Positions 27,391 through 35,758 of a stretch of DNA of 64,000 nt are shown piece by piece; position 1 is the first letter of the stretch; each line of letters starts with the position of its first letter. The notes under the pieces are model-generated. The model did not search any database. It was not told the DNA's origin and saw only the letters and a list, made by a program, of their open reading frames with translations. Where the stretch lies: positions 6,572,001 to 6,636,000 of the forward strand of contig NZ_CP022098.1 of NCBI RefSeq assembly GCF_002305875.1. The letters are read 5' to 3'. Source of the DNA: Cystobacter fuscus. GTDB taxonomy: Bacteria; Myxococcota; Myxococcia; Myxococcales; Myxococcaceae. Position numbers and translations under genes: made by a program.

Positions 27391-27562
27391 AAAGAGCGAG
27401 GCCCACCACGGCGTGCCCCGCGGCTCCGCCGAACCTCGAGCTGCGTACCGCCGCCCTTCCCCGCCTCAGGACTCCGGTATTCATTCTCCATGGCGCTGCC
27501 TTTCCCCCAGGTGAAACAACCCTGAAGAATAGGACACGGGGGCACCCAACCATACAGGGGGG

Positions 27563-27774
27563 ATGCCCTCGCGCGGGGCCGAGAAGGTGGAGGTGACGGT
27601 CGCCGCGGCCGAGGAGGATCCGGAGACCACCACGCTCTCGGTCAAGACGAGCCCATGGACAGGGGCATGTACGCGCTCGCCGAGGGCACCGAAAGGACCT
27701 TCACCGCCCGAGCCCTGGACTTTGCCGGGACACAGCTCTACGCGGGGCCGCCTACGACTCCGCACGGGACTTGA
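27563..27774 (+). pseudogene. decayed N-terminal fragment of a kelch-type lipoprotein gene
   Basis: Frame one encodes AEKVEVTVAAAEEDPETTTLSVKT. After a frame change near 27653, the second frame encodes MYALAEGTERTFTARALDFAGTQLYAG and stops at 27774. Joined, they match the domain in the kelch lipoprotein at 15729-18347 (VERVSVTLSAEGLEPRTLEL...EDIPAGDARAFHAEAF..GGAKLLVG). The rest of the gene is missing. It therefore looks like a broken paralogue fragment. Confidence 0.55.
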
Positions 27775-27821
27775 AGGGAGCAGCGCCGCCACACGCGCGG
27801 CGCTCCTCCCAACGGGGTGCG

Positions 27822-29051
27822 TCAGCTCGTGGGCAGATCGAGCTTGTAGCCCGCGCGCTCGAGCATCTGCTTGAACTCGCCCTTGGCCACGGCCTTGATG
27901 TAGGCGTCGTTCGGCTCGCACAGCTTGCGCTTGACGAGGTCGAACAGCGAGTCGTTGAGCGTGGACATGCCGATGCCGCGCGACGTCTGCATGATGGACG
28001 GAATCTGGAACGTCTTGCCCTCGCGGATGAGGTTGGCGACGGAGCTGGTGCACAGGAGCACCTCCTGCGCGGGCACGCGGCCTCCACCAATCTTCTTCAC
28101 GAGCATCTGCGAGATGACGCCCTTGAGGGACTCGGAGAGCATCATGCGGATCTGCTCCTGACGGTCCGCGGGGAACTGGTCGATGATGCGGTCCACCGTC
28201 GAGGGCGCCGTGTTGGTGTGCAGGGTGCCGAAGACGAGGTGGCCCGTTTCCGCCGTTTCGATGGCGATGGCGATCGTCTCCAGGTCTCGCATTTCGCCCA
28301 CGAGCACGATGTCTGGGTCCTCGCGCAGCGCGGCGCGGAGCGCGTTCTTGAAGCCGTGCGTGTGGACGTGGACCTCACGCTGGTTGACCAGACATTTCTT
28401 GTTCGGGTGGACGAACTCGATCGGGTCCTCGATCGTGATGATGTGATCCTCGCGGTTGCGATTGATGTAGTCGATCATCGCCGCGAGCGTGGTGGACTTG
28501 CCCGAGCCGGTGGGGCCGGTGACGAGCACCAGGCCCTTGCTCAGGAAGCACAGATCGAGGATGTGCTTGGACAGACCCATGTCCTCGGCCGTCATGATCT
28601 TCGTGGGGATCTGCCGCATCACCGAGCCGATGCCCTTGCGATCCTCGAAGACGTTGACGCGGAAGCGGGCGCGATCGGTCTCGTAGGCGAAGTCCGTGTC
28701 GCGCGTCTCCTCCCACTGCTTCTTGTTCTTCTCCGGCGCGATGCTCCAGAGCATGGCCTTGAGCCGGTCATGCGACAGCTCGCGGTAGTCATCCTGGGGC
28801 ACCATGTCGCCGTCGATGCGCAGCATGGGCACCACCTGGCTGGACATGTGAAGGTCCGAGGCCTTCTTGTCGAGCATTCGGTTGAGCAGGCCGAGCAGCG
28901 TCTTGTGCGCGTCCGGATCCGCCTCCACGGGCAGCACCTTGATGGAGGACGGCTCGGGGGCGGCCGGGGCCGGAGCCGGTGTCGGCGCGGGGCCTTGGCG
29001 GCGGCGGGGCCTTGGCGGCGGCGGCGGGAGCGGGCGCGGTGAAGGCACCAC
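27822..29051 (-). CDS. PilT-like type IV pilus retraction ATPase, core part
   Basis: This frame encodes the intact ATPase core. Walker A GPTGSGKST is at 179-187; IITIEDPIEF (Asp box), HVHTHGFKNALRAALREDPD (Walker B region) and FGTLHTNTAPSTVDRIID (His box) follow. VANLIREGKTFQIPSIMQ corresponds to the AIRNLIRE signature of PilT rather than PilU. PilT-type hexamers pull type IV pili back, which powers social motility in myxobacteria. The frame opens at a GTG in Pro/Arg-rich nonsense (MVPSPRPLPPPPP), so this is not the real start. The real N-terminus is in the overlapping frame at 28789-29490, and one base too many separates them. Either the gene is frameshifted or the sequence has an error; see the repeat at 28989-29022. 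Confidence 0.85.
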   Translation of the reverse strand: MVPSPRPLPPPPPRPRRRQGPAPTPAPAPAAPEPSSIKVLPVEADPDAHKTLLGLLNRMLDKKASDLHMSSQVVPMLRIDGDMVPQDDYRELSHDRLKAMLWSIAPEKNKKQWEETRDTDFAYETDRARFRVNVFEDRKGIGSVMRQIPTKIMTAEDMGLSKHILDLCFLSKGLVLVTGPTGSGKSTTLAAMIDYINRNREDHIITIEDPIEFVHPNKKCLVNQREVHVHTHGFKNALRAALREDPDIVLVGEMRDLETIAIAIETAETGHLVFGTLHTNTAPSTVDRIIDQFPADRQEQIRMMLSESLKGVISQMLVKKIGGGRVPAQEVLLCTSSVANLIREGKTFQIPSIMQTSRGIGMSTLNDSLFDLVKRKLCEPNDAYIKAVAKGEFKQMLERAGYKLDLPTS

Positions 29052-29490
29052 CGGAGCCCCGGGCCGCCAGCTCCATCATGTCTGCGGGCGAGGCCAGCTC
29101 CAGCTTCTCCTCACCGGAGGACGGGGGCAGATCCAGGGCGGCCGGGGCCGAGGGCGCCGCCACGACGGTGTTGGCCGCCGGGGCCGGGGCCTTGTAGGGC
29201 ACCAACGCCACCTTCAAGTGGCCCGAGACGTTCTGTACCTTCACCTGCACCGAGCCCGCGGGGGCCGCGTACGGGAAGGTGGACACTCCCTCGGGAGGGA
29301 AGTTCGCGCGCAGATCCGCGGGGACGATCTCCGAGAGCGCGCCGATGATCTGCTGCGTGTTGAGCCCCGCCTTGACCATGGGCACGTTGCCCGAGGCGGT
29401 ACGCAGGGTGATGCCACTGCCGGTCTCCAGCATGATGGCGACAGCGGATTCCTTGTAGAGCTTGTCGATGAAGGCGTCGAACCGGGCCAT
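28789..29490 (-). CDS. N-terminal domain of the PilT-like ATPase (out of frame with the core)
   Basis: Residues 1-150 (MARFDAFIDKLYKESAVAIM, ITLRTASGNVPMVKAGLNTQQIIGALSEIVPADLRANFPPEG, VKVQNVSGHLKVALVPYKAP) make a compact domain seen at the start of some myxobacterial PilT-like ATPases. An Ala/Pro linker follows (APAPAAAAKAPPPP). After that the frame runs antiparallel in sense to the true protein and becomes Arg-rich noise. The ATPase core starts in another frame at SSIKVLPVEADPDAHKT. Alone, this product would lack ATPase function. The ATG has no close neighbour upstream except the 159-residue gene, 6 bases away, which suggests an operon. Confidence 0.6.
   Translation of the reverse strand: MARFDAFIDKLYKESAVAIMLETGSGITLRTASGNVPMVKAGLNTQQIIGALSEIVPADLRANFPPEGVSTFPYAAPAGSVQVKVQNVSGHLKVALVPYKAPAPAANTVVAAPSAPAALDLPPSSGEEKLELASPADMMELAARGSGGAFTAPAPAAAAKAPPPPRPRADTGSGPGRPRAVLHQGAARGGGSGRAQDAARPAQPNARQEGLGPSHVQPGGAHAAHRRRHGAPG
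28989..29022. repeat. 17-bp exact tandem duplication at the PilT frame break
   Basis: GGGGCCTTGGCGGCGGC occurs twice in a row (28989-29005 and 29006-29022). The unit length is not a multiple of 3, so any change in copy number shifts the reading frame. By my count one additional copy would bring the two PilT frames into register; so would removal of a single base. Confidence 0.75.
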
Positions 29491-29496
29491 GGCTAC

Positions 29497-29976
29497 TCAG
29501 CGGCGAAGGGTTTCCACATAAGCGACGTGTTTCTTGTTGACGAGAACGACCTGCCCCGCCTCTTGGAGGATGGGGAAGAACGAGGGGGCGCTGTTGAGGT
29601 AGTCCGTCAACCGCGAGTGGGCCTCGGGCAGTACGTAGGTGATGAGCCCGCGCAGCCGCTGCCCGTCCGTCAGCCGCACCTCCACCTCGTGCTCGGTGGG
29701 GATGTTGAACGGATCCACGACATTGGGCTCGTGCTCGGCGGCCACGCGCGCCATGGCGAGGTTCTCGCAGTGCACGAACGTCATGGTCTCCGTCTCCGCG
29801 TCGAGCGCGGGGATGAACTGGGAGCCACTGTCGTTGAGGAGATCCGAGAGCCGCTCGCCACCGGCGCGCGCGGGAGTGGCTTCGGCGAGGAACACGGCGA
29901 CCTGGCGCGAGGAGCCACCCGGCAGGATGAACTGGGCCGCCACGCGTCGTTTCGGTACGGAGAGGGAATCCAGCAT
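29497..29976 (-). CDS. conserved protein with an internal duplication
   Basis: A 159-residue cytoplasmic protein. The two halves are similar: RVAAQFILPGG...ERLSDLLNDSGSQFIPALD...FVHCENLAMA, and VEVRLTDGQ...SRLTDYLNSAPSFFPILQ...VVLVNKKHVAYVE. Each half is a small beta-barrel-like unit with an RL(S/T)D(L/Y)LN signature; I think it may be related to DUF6812, but am not sure. It lies just upstream of the PilT-like gene on the same strand, 6 bases from its start, so a link to pilus regulation is plausible through context only. Confidence 0.7.
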   Translation of the reverse strand: MLDSLSVPKRRVAAQFILPGGSSRQVAVFLAEATPARAGGERLSDLLNDSGSQFIPALDAETETMTFVHCENLAMARVAAEHEPNVVDPFNIPTEHEVEVRLTDGQRLRGLITYVLPEAHSRLTDYLNSAPSFFPILQEAGQVVLVNKKHVAYVETLRR

Positions 29977-30164
29977 AGGGAGCAGGGGGGGGAAGGCGTG
30001 TGTTTTCTAGCATACTCCCGCCCGCTCCCGGCATCCCCGCTCCTCCGCTCGCCCTCTTCCCACCCCCTTCACCCTCCCGTCACCCGGGAGCCACCCACCA
30101 GGGGCCCCCTGCTTCCTCTCCCAGGAGGCGGATTCAGGTTGCCCCCTGGCGCTCCGTCCAATAT

Positions 30165-30183
30165 GACAATGCGAATCATTATC
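30165..30183. promoter_or_regulatory. Fur box
   Basis: GACAATGCGAATCATTATC matches the 19-base Fur consensus GATAATGATAATCATTATC at 16 positions. It sits 22 bases before the start of the siderophore-interacting protein gene, where bound Fur would block transcription when iron is plentiful. Confidence 0.85.
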
Positions 30184-30204
30184 AAGATTCAGGAGAAAGA
30201 CTGA

Positions 30205-31017
30205 ATGGAGCCAACCGAACGCGCCGGCCGGCGAGGACCCCTGCCCGTGAAGCTGCGACTGCTCGAGGTGCGGCGGGTGACGCAGCTCAGCCCGCACATG
30301 CGGCGGATCACCGTGGGAGGCCCGGAGCTGGAGGGATTCCAGAGTCCCGGAGCGGATGATCACGTGAAGCTGTTCTTCGCGGAGCCGGGGCAGCGCATGC
30401 CGTCCATGCCGGTGCTGGGGCCCCAGGGGCTGACGATGCCGGAGGGCAAGCCCAAGCCCGCCTCGCGCGACTACACGCCCCGCCGGTATGACGCGGCCAG
30501 GGGGGAGCTGGACATCGACTTCGTGCTGCATGACGCCGGGCCCGCCTCGTCGTGGGCCGCCCAGGCCAAACCGGGTGACTTCCTCGGCGTGGGAGGCCCG
30601 CGCGGCACGTTCTTCGTCGCCAACGACTTCGACTGGTACCTGCTCGCGGGCGACGCGAGCGCCCTGCCCGCCATCGGCCGTCGGCTCGAGGAGCTCCCCG
30701 CCGGGGCGCGCGCCCTCGTCTTCATCGAGGTGGCCGACGCCTCCGAGGAGCAGCGCTTCGACACCAAGGCCCAGGCGTCCATCACCTGGCTGCACCGCAA
30801 TGGGGCCGAGGCCGGGACGACGAACCTCCTGGAGAAGGCGCTGCGCGAGGTGCAACTGCCTCCGGGAGACGGCTTCACCTGGGTGGCGGGCGAGGCCAAC
30901 ACGCTCAAGCCCATCCGCGAGCACCTGACCCAGGAGCGCGGCCTGCGCAAGGAGTGGACCCGGGTGACCGGCTACTGGAAACGTGGAGTAGGCGACCATC
31001 ACGACTCCAAGGGGTAG
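30205..31017 (+). CDS. siderophore-interacting protein (ViuB-like ferric-siderophore reductase)
   Basis: A 270-residue flavoprotein of the SIP/FAD-binding-9 family. Motifs: RRVTQLSPHMRRITVGGPEL, SRDYTPRRYD (FAD-binding RxYTxR), ELDIDFVLHDAGPASSWAAQAKPGD (WA..AxxGD), and the C-terminal WVAGEANTLKPIREHLTQERGLRKEWTRVTGYWKRG (NAD(P)H-binding/siderophore reductase signature GYW). These enzymes reduce ferric siderophores in the cytoplasm to release iron. The Fur box directly upstream gives iron control. No siderophore synthase or TonB receptor is within the window, so partners must be elsewhere. Confidence 0.93.
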   Translation: MEPTERAGRRGPLPVKLRLLEVRRVTQLSPHMRRITVGGPELEGFQSPGADDHVKLFFAEPGQRMPSMPVLGPQGLTMPEGKPKPASRDYTPRRYDAARGELDIDFVLHDAGPASSWAAQAKPGDFLGVGGPRGTFFVANDFDWYLLAGDASALPAIGRRLEELPAGARALVFIEVADASEEQRFDTKAQASITWLHRNGAEAGTTNLLEKALREVQLPPGDGFTWVAGEANTLKPIREHLTQERGLRKEWTRVTGYWKRGVGDHHDSKG

Positions 31018-31074
31018 GCGCGACAACTCGCCGCAGGGGGAAGGGCGGGCGGCTGGCCCTACAGTGCGAGCGCC

Positions 31075-31968
31075 ATGTGGAAGATCCGATTCGCCCTCGC
31101 CGCCCTGGCCTGCTTCCTCCTCCTCTTTCCCCGGGAGGGACTCGCCTGTGCCACCTGTGCCTGTGGTGACCCCACCCTGACGTCCATGGGCACCGAGCAG
31201 CCCTTCGCCGGGCGCCTGCGCCTGGCCACCCAGGTGCGCGCCTGGAGCCTCGCGTCGGGCCAGCCCCGCGTGGACAACATCGACCTGCGCGAGCTGCGCA
31301 TGGACTTGTCGGTGGCCTATGCCCCCCTGCCCTGGCTCTTCCTGTCCGTCATGGCGCCCCTGCAGGCCCGGAGCCTCCAGGACGTCAGCCTCGCGCGCGA
31401 GGGGGGCTGGGGGCTCGGGGACATGGAGGTCAGCGCCCGCTTCTTCCTCTTCCGGGATCGGGACTTCTCCGCCAACCACCTCGTGAGCGTGCTCGCGGGC
31501 AGCCGGCTGCCCACCTCCGTCACCCAGACGGCCCGGGGCCTGCCGCTGTCGCTGGATGCCCAGCTCGGCACGGGCTCGTGGGATCCCTTCCTGGGGCTGT
31601 CCTACACGGCCTACGCGGGGGACTGGTCCTTCATCGCCAGCGCCACGGGCTACCTCCCCACGCGCGGGCGCGAGGGCTTCCGCGCGGGCCCCTCGGTGCT
31701 CTCCACCCTGGCCGCGCAGTTCCAGCCGAGCCCCGCCTGGGCGCTGCGGCTCGCCGTGGATGGCCGCGTCGAGGGCGAGAGCAACCAGGCCGGCGTCCGG
31801 GACGAGGTGGGCAGCGGCGCCATCGCGTACGTGTCGCCCGACGTGCTCTTCAGCCCCGTCACGGACGTGGTGGTGCAGCTCGGGGTGCGCGTGCCCGTCA
31901 TCAACCAGTTGCGCGGCAACGTCCGGCCCACCCCCATCCTCCAGGCCGCGCTCGTCCACGATCTATGA
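31075..31968 (+). CDS. outer-membrane beta-barrel protein with N-terminal CxxCxC
   Basis: A 297-residue protein with a Sec signal followed at once by LACATCACGDPTLTSMG. This Cys cluster could bind a metal or become lipidated at the first Cys. The rest consists of amphipathic strands of an outer-membrane transporter type (PF13557-like): RLATQVRAWSLASG, RMDLSVAYAPLPWLFLSVMAPL, GWGLGDMEVSARFFLF, WDPFLGLSYTAYAGDWSFIASATGYLP, DVVVQLGVRVPVI. It overlaps the next gene by 4 bases (ATGA), so barrel and lipoprotein are produced together. Inference: a two-part envelope system, possibly for a metal ion. Substrate unknown. Confidence 0.8.
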   Translation: MWKIRFALAALACFLLLFPREGLACATCACGDPTLTSMGTEQPFAGRLRLATQVRAWSLASGQPRVDNIDLRELRMDLSVAYAPLPWLFLSVMAPLQARSLQDVSLAREGGWGLGDMEVSARFFLFRDRDFSANHLVSVLAGSRLPTSVTQTARGLPLSLDAQLGTGSWDPFLGLSYTAYAGDWSFIASATGYLPTRGREGFRAGPSVLSTLAAQFQPSPAWALRLAVDGRVEGESNQAGVRDEVGSGAIAYVSPDVLFSPVTDVVVQLGVRVPVINQLRGNVRPTPILQAALVHDL

Positions 31969-32687
31969 AAACCTCCGCCCCTCTCCTCCTCGCCCTGCTG
32001 GCCCTGTGCGCGTGTGGCTATCGCGAGGAGGGCACCCGGCTGCACCTCGGTCTCGACTTCCGCCCGGCGGGCGACGTGCACACGCAGGGCAGCACGCGCG
32101 AGTTCCTCGATGACCGAGGAGACCGCATCGTCCTTCGCCGCGCCCACGTCACGCTCGGCGCCATGGAGATCTTCCCCTGCCAGAGGAGCAGTGCCTGGAA
32201 GTGGCTGCGCGCGCTCTCCCCCATCGGCACGGCCGAGGCCCACTCGGAAGGCAGCCCCCGGAAGCTGGGCACGCCGTACGTGGTGGGCCTGACGCTCGCG
32301 GACGGCGAGGCGCTGGCACTGGGCACCCTGCGGCCTCCGCCGGACAGCTACTGCCGTGTCCACCTCGTCTTCGCCCCGGCGGACGCGGATGCCGAGGGCC
32401 TGGGCACCCAGCCCGACATGGAGGGCAAGACCCTGGTGTTGGAGGGCGAGCGGATTCCCGCCGACGGAGGCCCCACCGTGCCCTTCCACCTGGAGACGAG
32501 CGACGTCATCAACGCCGAGGTGTCGCTGGAGGGGCTCACCTTGTCGCCCGAGTCCCTGGAGGCGAACCGCACCCTGCACCTGGCCTATGATCAGTGGCTG
32601 GATGGGGTGGACTTCGTGGCGACGGGAGGCTCGGCCACGAACCAGATTCTGAGCAACCTGGCCCGCTCCGTGTCCCTCCAGCCCTGA
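31965..32687 (+). CDS. periplasmic lipoprotein paired with the barrel protein
   Basis: A 240-residue protein with a lipoprotein signal (LLALLALCACG). The mature part has VLRRAHVTLGAMEIFPCQ, AHSEGSPRKLGTPYVVGLTL, LGTLRPPPDSYCRVHLVFAPADADAEGL, DMEGKTLVLEGERI, and ANRTLHLAYDQWLDGVDF. I recognise this as a conserved lipoprotein pattern that occurs beside CATCACGDPTLT-type barrels, but cannot name an established function. It is somewhat reminiscent of MbnP-type copper proteins; that is a guess. Two conserved Cys (FPCQ, SYCR) may form a disulfide. Its ATG lies within the stop codon of the barrel gene. Confidence 0.75.
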   Translation: MKTSAPLLLALLALCACGYREEGTRLHLGLDFRPAGDVHTQGSTREFLDDRGDRIVLRRAHVTLGAMEIFPCQRSSAWKWLRALSPIGTAEAHSEGSPRKLGTPYVVGLTLADGEALALGTLRPPPDSYCRVHLVFAPADADAEGLGTQPDMEGKTLVLEGERIPADGGPTVPFHLETSDVINAEVSLEGLTLSPESLEANRTLHLAYDQWLDGVDFVATGGSATNQILSNLARSVSLQP

Positions 32688-32800
32688 GCCCGTCGGGCCA
32701 CGAAGCAGGCGAGCGGCCCGGGTGCAATCGGCCCGGGCTCGGGACGTAGGACCCGAGGACTCCGAGGCCCCCGCGCCTCCTGCTTCCCGAGGTCACCGAC

Positions 32801-33502
32801 ATGTCGCGCTCCCTGCTGCTGCCCCTCGTCCTCCTGGTGTCCGCTCCCGTGCTCGCGCAGGACCAGGCCGCGCCCCCGAGGCCAGGCACGATCGAGGTCC
32901 CCGACTTCCGCGGCGTGGCCGTGGGCCATGGCCTGCGCGCCGAGGTGAAGCCGGGCGCGAAATCGGTCCGTCTGGAGGGCCGCGCCGAGGACCTGGCGCG
33001 AATCAAGCTCGAGGTGAAGGACGGCATCCTGACGACGCGGGTGGACAAGGACTCGTGGCGCTCCTCGGGAATCCGGGACGTGCGCCTCTACGTCACCAAT
33101 CCGCGGCTCGAGCACGTGTCGGCCAGCGGCGGCGCCCATGTCGACGCGGAGGTCACCCCCGCCAGCGAGCTGGAGCTGGAGGCCAGCGGCGGCGGTGAGC
33201 TGCTCGTCGCCGGGGTGGACACGAAGAAGCTGGAGGTGGAGGCCAGCGGCGGCGCGGAGGTGACCCTCCGGGGCCGCGCGGCGGAGATGAAGGTGGAGGG
33301 CAGTGGCGGCTCGACCATCCAGGCGCGCAAGGTCCAGGTGGAGACGCTGGTGGTGGAGGCCAGCGGGGGCACCCACGTCGAGGCTTCTCCCACGCAACAA
33401 TTGCGTGGCGAGTTGTCCGGAGGCGCCACCCTCAAGGCCGGCGCCAAGCCCGCCAGGGTCCAGTTGGAGCGCTCCGGCGGCTCCGAGGTGCGCTACGAGT
33501 AA
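32801..33502 (+). CDS. secreted GIN-domain (DUF2807) adhesin-head-like protein
   Basis: A 233-residue protein with a Sec signal cut after VLAQ. The mature domain is a right-handed beta-helix of the DUF2807/GIN family: IEVPDFRGVAVGHGLRAEVKPG, then rungs marked by ASGGAHVDA, ASGGGELLVAG, ASGGAEVTLRG, GSGGSTIQARK, ASGGTHVEAS, LSGGATLKAG. The rungs recur every 20-24 residues. GIN domains are thought to be surface or periplasmic beta-solenoids; their ligands are mostly unknown. Single gene between two operons. Its promoter probably lies in 32688-32800. Confidence 0.85.
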   Translation: MSRSLLLPLVLLVSAPVLAQDQAAPPRPGTIEVPDFRGVAVGHGLRAEVKPGAKSVRLEGRAEDLARIKLEVKDGILTTRVDKDSWRSSGIRDVRLYVTNPRLEHVSASGGAHVDAEVTPASELELEASGGGELLVAGVDTKKLEVEASGGAEVTLRGRAAEMKVEGSGGSTIQARKVQVETLVVEASGGTHVEASPTQQLRGELSGGATLKAGAKPARVQLERSGGSEVRYE

Positions 33503-33625
33503 CCGGCGTCAGTAGACGGGCCTGGGGTGGAAACGGGGAGAGTTGCAGGGCGGTCGGGGTCGTTCTACACCCCGCCTCCGCCGGGTGAGGACCTGTTCCC
33601 CCACCGTCCCACCCGCAGGTGACCC

Positions 33626-34561
33626 ATGAGTCGCGATCCGCAACTCGCCGTCGTCTACGAGCATCCCGAGTGGTTCAAACCGTTGTTCGCGGTCCTCGAT
33701 CGGCGGGGCGTGCCCTACGTGCCCCTCCGCATCGATCAGCATTACTTCGACTTGAACGAGCGCAAGCCGCCGGCGCCGGTCATCTTCAGCCGCCTGGCGA
33801 TGAGCTCCTTCCTGCGCCAGGGCGAGCACGCCATCTTCTATACCCAGTCGCTCTACTCGCACTGGGAGCAGGCCGGCGCGCGGATCATCAACGGCAATCC
33901 GGCGCTGGCGGTGGACACGTCCAAGGCGCGCCAGCTCTCGCTGATCAACTCCCTGGGCTACGCGACGCCGGCGACGCGCGTGGTGCATCGCCGGGCGGAC
34001 CTGGTGCGCGCCGCCGAGGGCCTGCGCTTTCCCATCGTGGTCAAGGTCAACATCGGCGGCTCGGGGGCGGGCGTCGTGCGCTACGAGAGCGCCGCGGAGC
34101 TGGCCCAGGCCGTCGAGGAGCGCTCCACGCCCGACAGCATCGACAGCGTGCTGCTCGTGCAGGAGTACGTGCCCACGAAGGAGCGCCACATCGTCCGGGC
34201 GGAGACGCTCAACGGCCGCTTCCTCTACGCCATCACCGTGACGACCACCGGCGGCACCTTCGACCTGTGCCCCGCCGATGCGTGCATGGTCGGCAAGCCC
34301 CAGGTCACCCTCAAGCAGACGACGCTGGACGCCGACACCATCCACGCGGTGGAGACCATCTCGCGCGCGGCGAACATGGAGCTGTGCGGCATCGAGTTCA
34401 TGATCGACGAGCGTGACGGGGTGCGCCGCTTCTACGACATCAACGGCCTGTCCAACTTCGTGGCCAAACCACTCGAGGTGCTGGGGTGGGATCCGCACGA
34501 GCAGTTGGTGGACTACCTCGAGGGCATTGTCGCCACGGCGCGGCGCGGGGAGGCGGCATGA
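33626..34561 (+). CDS. ATP-grasp ligase (RimK-like)
   Basis: A 311-residue protein. ATP-grasp features: FPIVVKVNIGGSGAGVVRYES (Lys of the first nucleotide site and Gly loop), SVLLVQEYVPTKERHIVRAETLNGRFLYAI, and MELCGIEFMIDERDGVRRFYDINGLSNFVA (acidic metal ligands Glu/Asp with a terminal Asn, as in RimK-like enzymes). These enzymes join a carboxylate to an amine or thiol via acyl-phosphate. It overlaps the following monooxygenase gene by 4 bases, and the ABC importer genes follow. The substrate is not known; context suggests that an imported small molecule, oxidised by the monooxygenase, is ligated. Confidence 0.8.
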   Translation: MSRDPQLAVVYEHPEWFKPLFAVLDRRGVPYVPLRIDQHYFDLNERKPPAPVIFSRLAMSSFLRQGEHAIFYTQSLYSHWEQAGARIINGNPALAVDTSKARQLSLINSLGYATPATRVVHRRADLVRAAEGLRFPIVVKVNIGGSGAGVVRYESAAELAQAVEERSTPDSIDSVLLVQEYVPTKERHIVRAETLNGRFLYAITVTTTGGTFDLCPADACMVGKPQVTLKQTTLDADTIHAVETISRAANMELCGIEFMIDERDGVRRFYDINGLSNFVAKPLEVLGWDPHEQLVDYLEGIVATARRGEAA

Positions 34562-35592
34562 GGTACGGATTCTGGGCTCCCGTCTTCGGCGGCTGGCTGC
34601 GCAACGTGCGGGACGAGGGGATGGAAGCGAGCTGGGAGTACATGAGCCGGCTGTGCAGGCGCGCCGAGGAGATCGGCTATGACCTGACGCTCATCGCCGA
34701 GCTCAACCTCAACGACATCAAGGGCGTGACCGAGCCGGCCCTGGATGCCTGGTCCACCGCGGCGGCGCTCGCGGCGGTCACCCGCCGGCTGGAACTGATG
34801 GTGGCGGTGCGGCCCAACTTCCACCACCCGGCGTTGTTCGCCAAGCAGGCGGCCAACATCGATCGCATCTCCGGGGGCCGGCTGGCGCTCAACGTGGTGT
34901 CGTCGTGGTGGGCGGACGAGGCGCGGCAGTACGGCCTCCAGTTCGATCAGCATGACGACCGGTACGCCCGCACCACCGAGTGGTTGCAGGTGGTGGACGG
35001 GCTGTGGTCGCGCACGCCCTTCAGCTTCGAGGGCCAGCGCTACCAGCTCAAGGAGGCCATCTGCGAGCCCAAGCCGCTGTCCTCGCCGCGTCCGCTCCTC
35101 TACGCGGGAGGCGAATCCGAAGCGGCCAAGCAGATGATCGCGCGGCAGTGCGACGCCTACGTCATGCACGGGGACGAGCCGGAGGTGATCGCCGGGAAGA
35201 TCCAGGACATGCGGGCGCGGCGCGAGCGCGAGGGCCTGCCGCCGATGCGCTTCGGCATGGCCGCCTACGCCATCGTGCGCGACAGCCAGGAGGAGGCCCA
35301 GGCCGAGGTCGAGCGCATCACCACGTTGGATCCCCAGGCCGCGGGCTTCGCGAACTTCGAGCAGTGGCTGTCCGGCACGCAGCTCGAGCGGGAGCTGAAG
35401 ATCAAGGAGTACTCGGTCTCCAACCGCGGGCTGCGGCCGGGCCTGGTGGGCACGCCCCAGCGCGTGCGCGCGCGGATCGCCGAGTTCGAGGCGGCCGGCG
35501 TGGATCTGCTCCTGCTGCAGATGAGCCCGCAGCTCGAGGAGATGGAGCGCTTCTCCTCGGCGATCATCGCACCGGAGCGCAAGGCGGCCTGA
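34558..35592 (+). CDS. LLM-class flavin-dependent monooxygenase (SsuD/SfnG-like)
   Basis: A 344-residue TIM-barrel enzyme of the bacterial-luciferase-like family. [103 protein letters not shown] and the late [26 protein letters not shown] are all family blocks. It follows the alkanesulfonate/dimethyl-sulfone monooxygenase type, which uses reduced FMN to break C-S bonds. Followed after 166 bases by a SsuABC/NMT1-type importer, as expected for sulfonate or a related organosulfur source. A reductase to supply FMNH2 is not visible nearby. Confidence 0.88.
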   Translation: MRYGFWAPVFGGWLRNVRDEGMEASWEYMSRLCRRAEEIGYDLTLIAELNLNDIKGVTEPALDAWSTAAALAAVTRRLELMVAVRPNFHHPALFAKQAANIDRISGGRLALNVVSSWWADEARQYGLQFDQHDDRYARTTEWLQVVDGLWSRTPFSFEGQRYQLKEAICEPKPLSSPRPLLYAGGESEAAKQMIARQCDAYVMHGDEPEVIAGKIQDMRARREREGLPPMRFGMAAYAIVRDSQEEAQAEVERITTLDPQAAGFANFEQWLSGTQLERELKIKEYSVSNRGLRPGLVGTPQRVRARIAEFEAAGVDLLLLQMSPQLEEMERFSSAIIAPERKAA

Positions 35593-35758
35593 GCGCCGCT
35601 CCCCTCCCGGGGCCCGCGGGGAGGCCGACGAGGCCCTGGGAGGAGTCCATGCGCTGGGATGGAGGTGGGGCCCGGGCCTTGCGCGGGCCGTGCCAGCCAC
35701 CGGGTGGTCGGATGAGGTTGGCCCCCGACGCGCGGGGCGGGTAGAACCCAGGCACCTC

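Noticed and set aside
28789-29051. Programmed frameshift signal in the PilT-like gene
   Set aside because: No slippery heptamer with a downstream pseudoknot could be recognised; the tandem repeat offers a simpler explanation.
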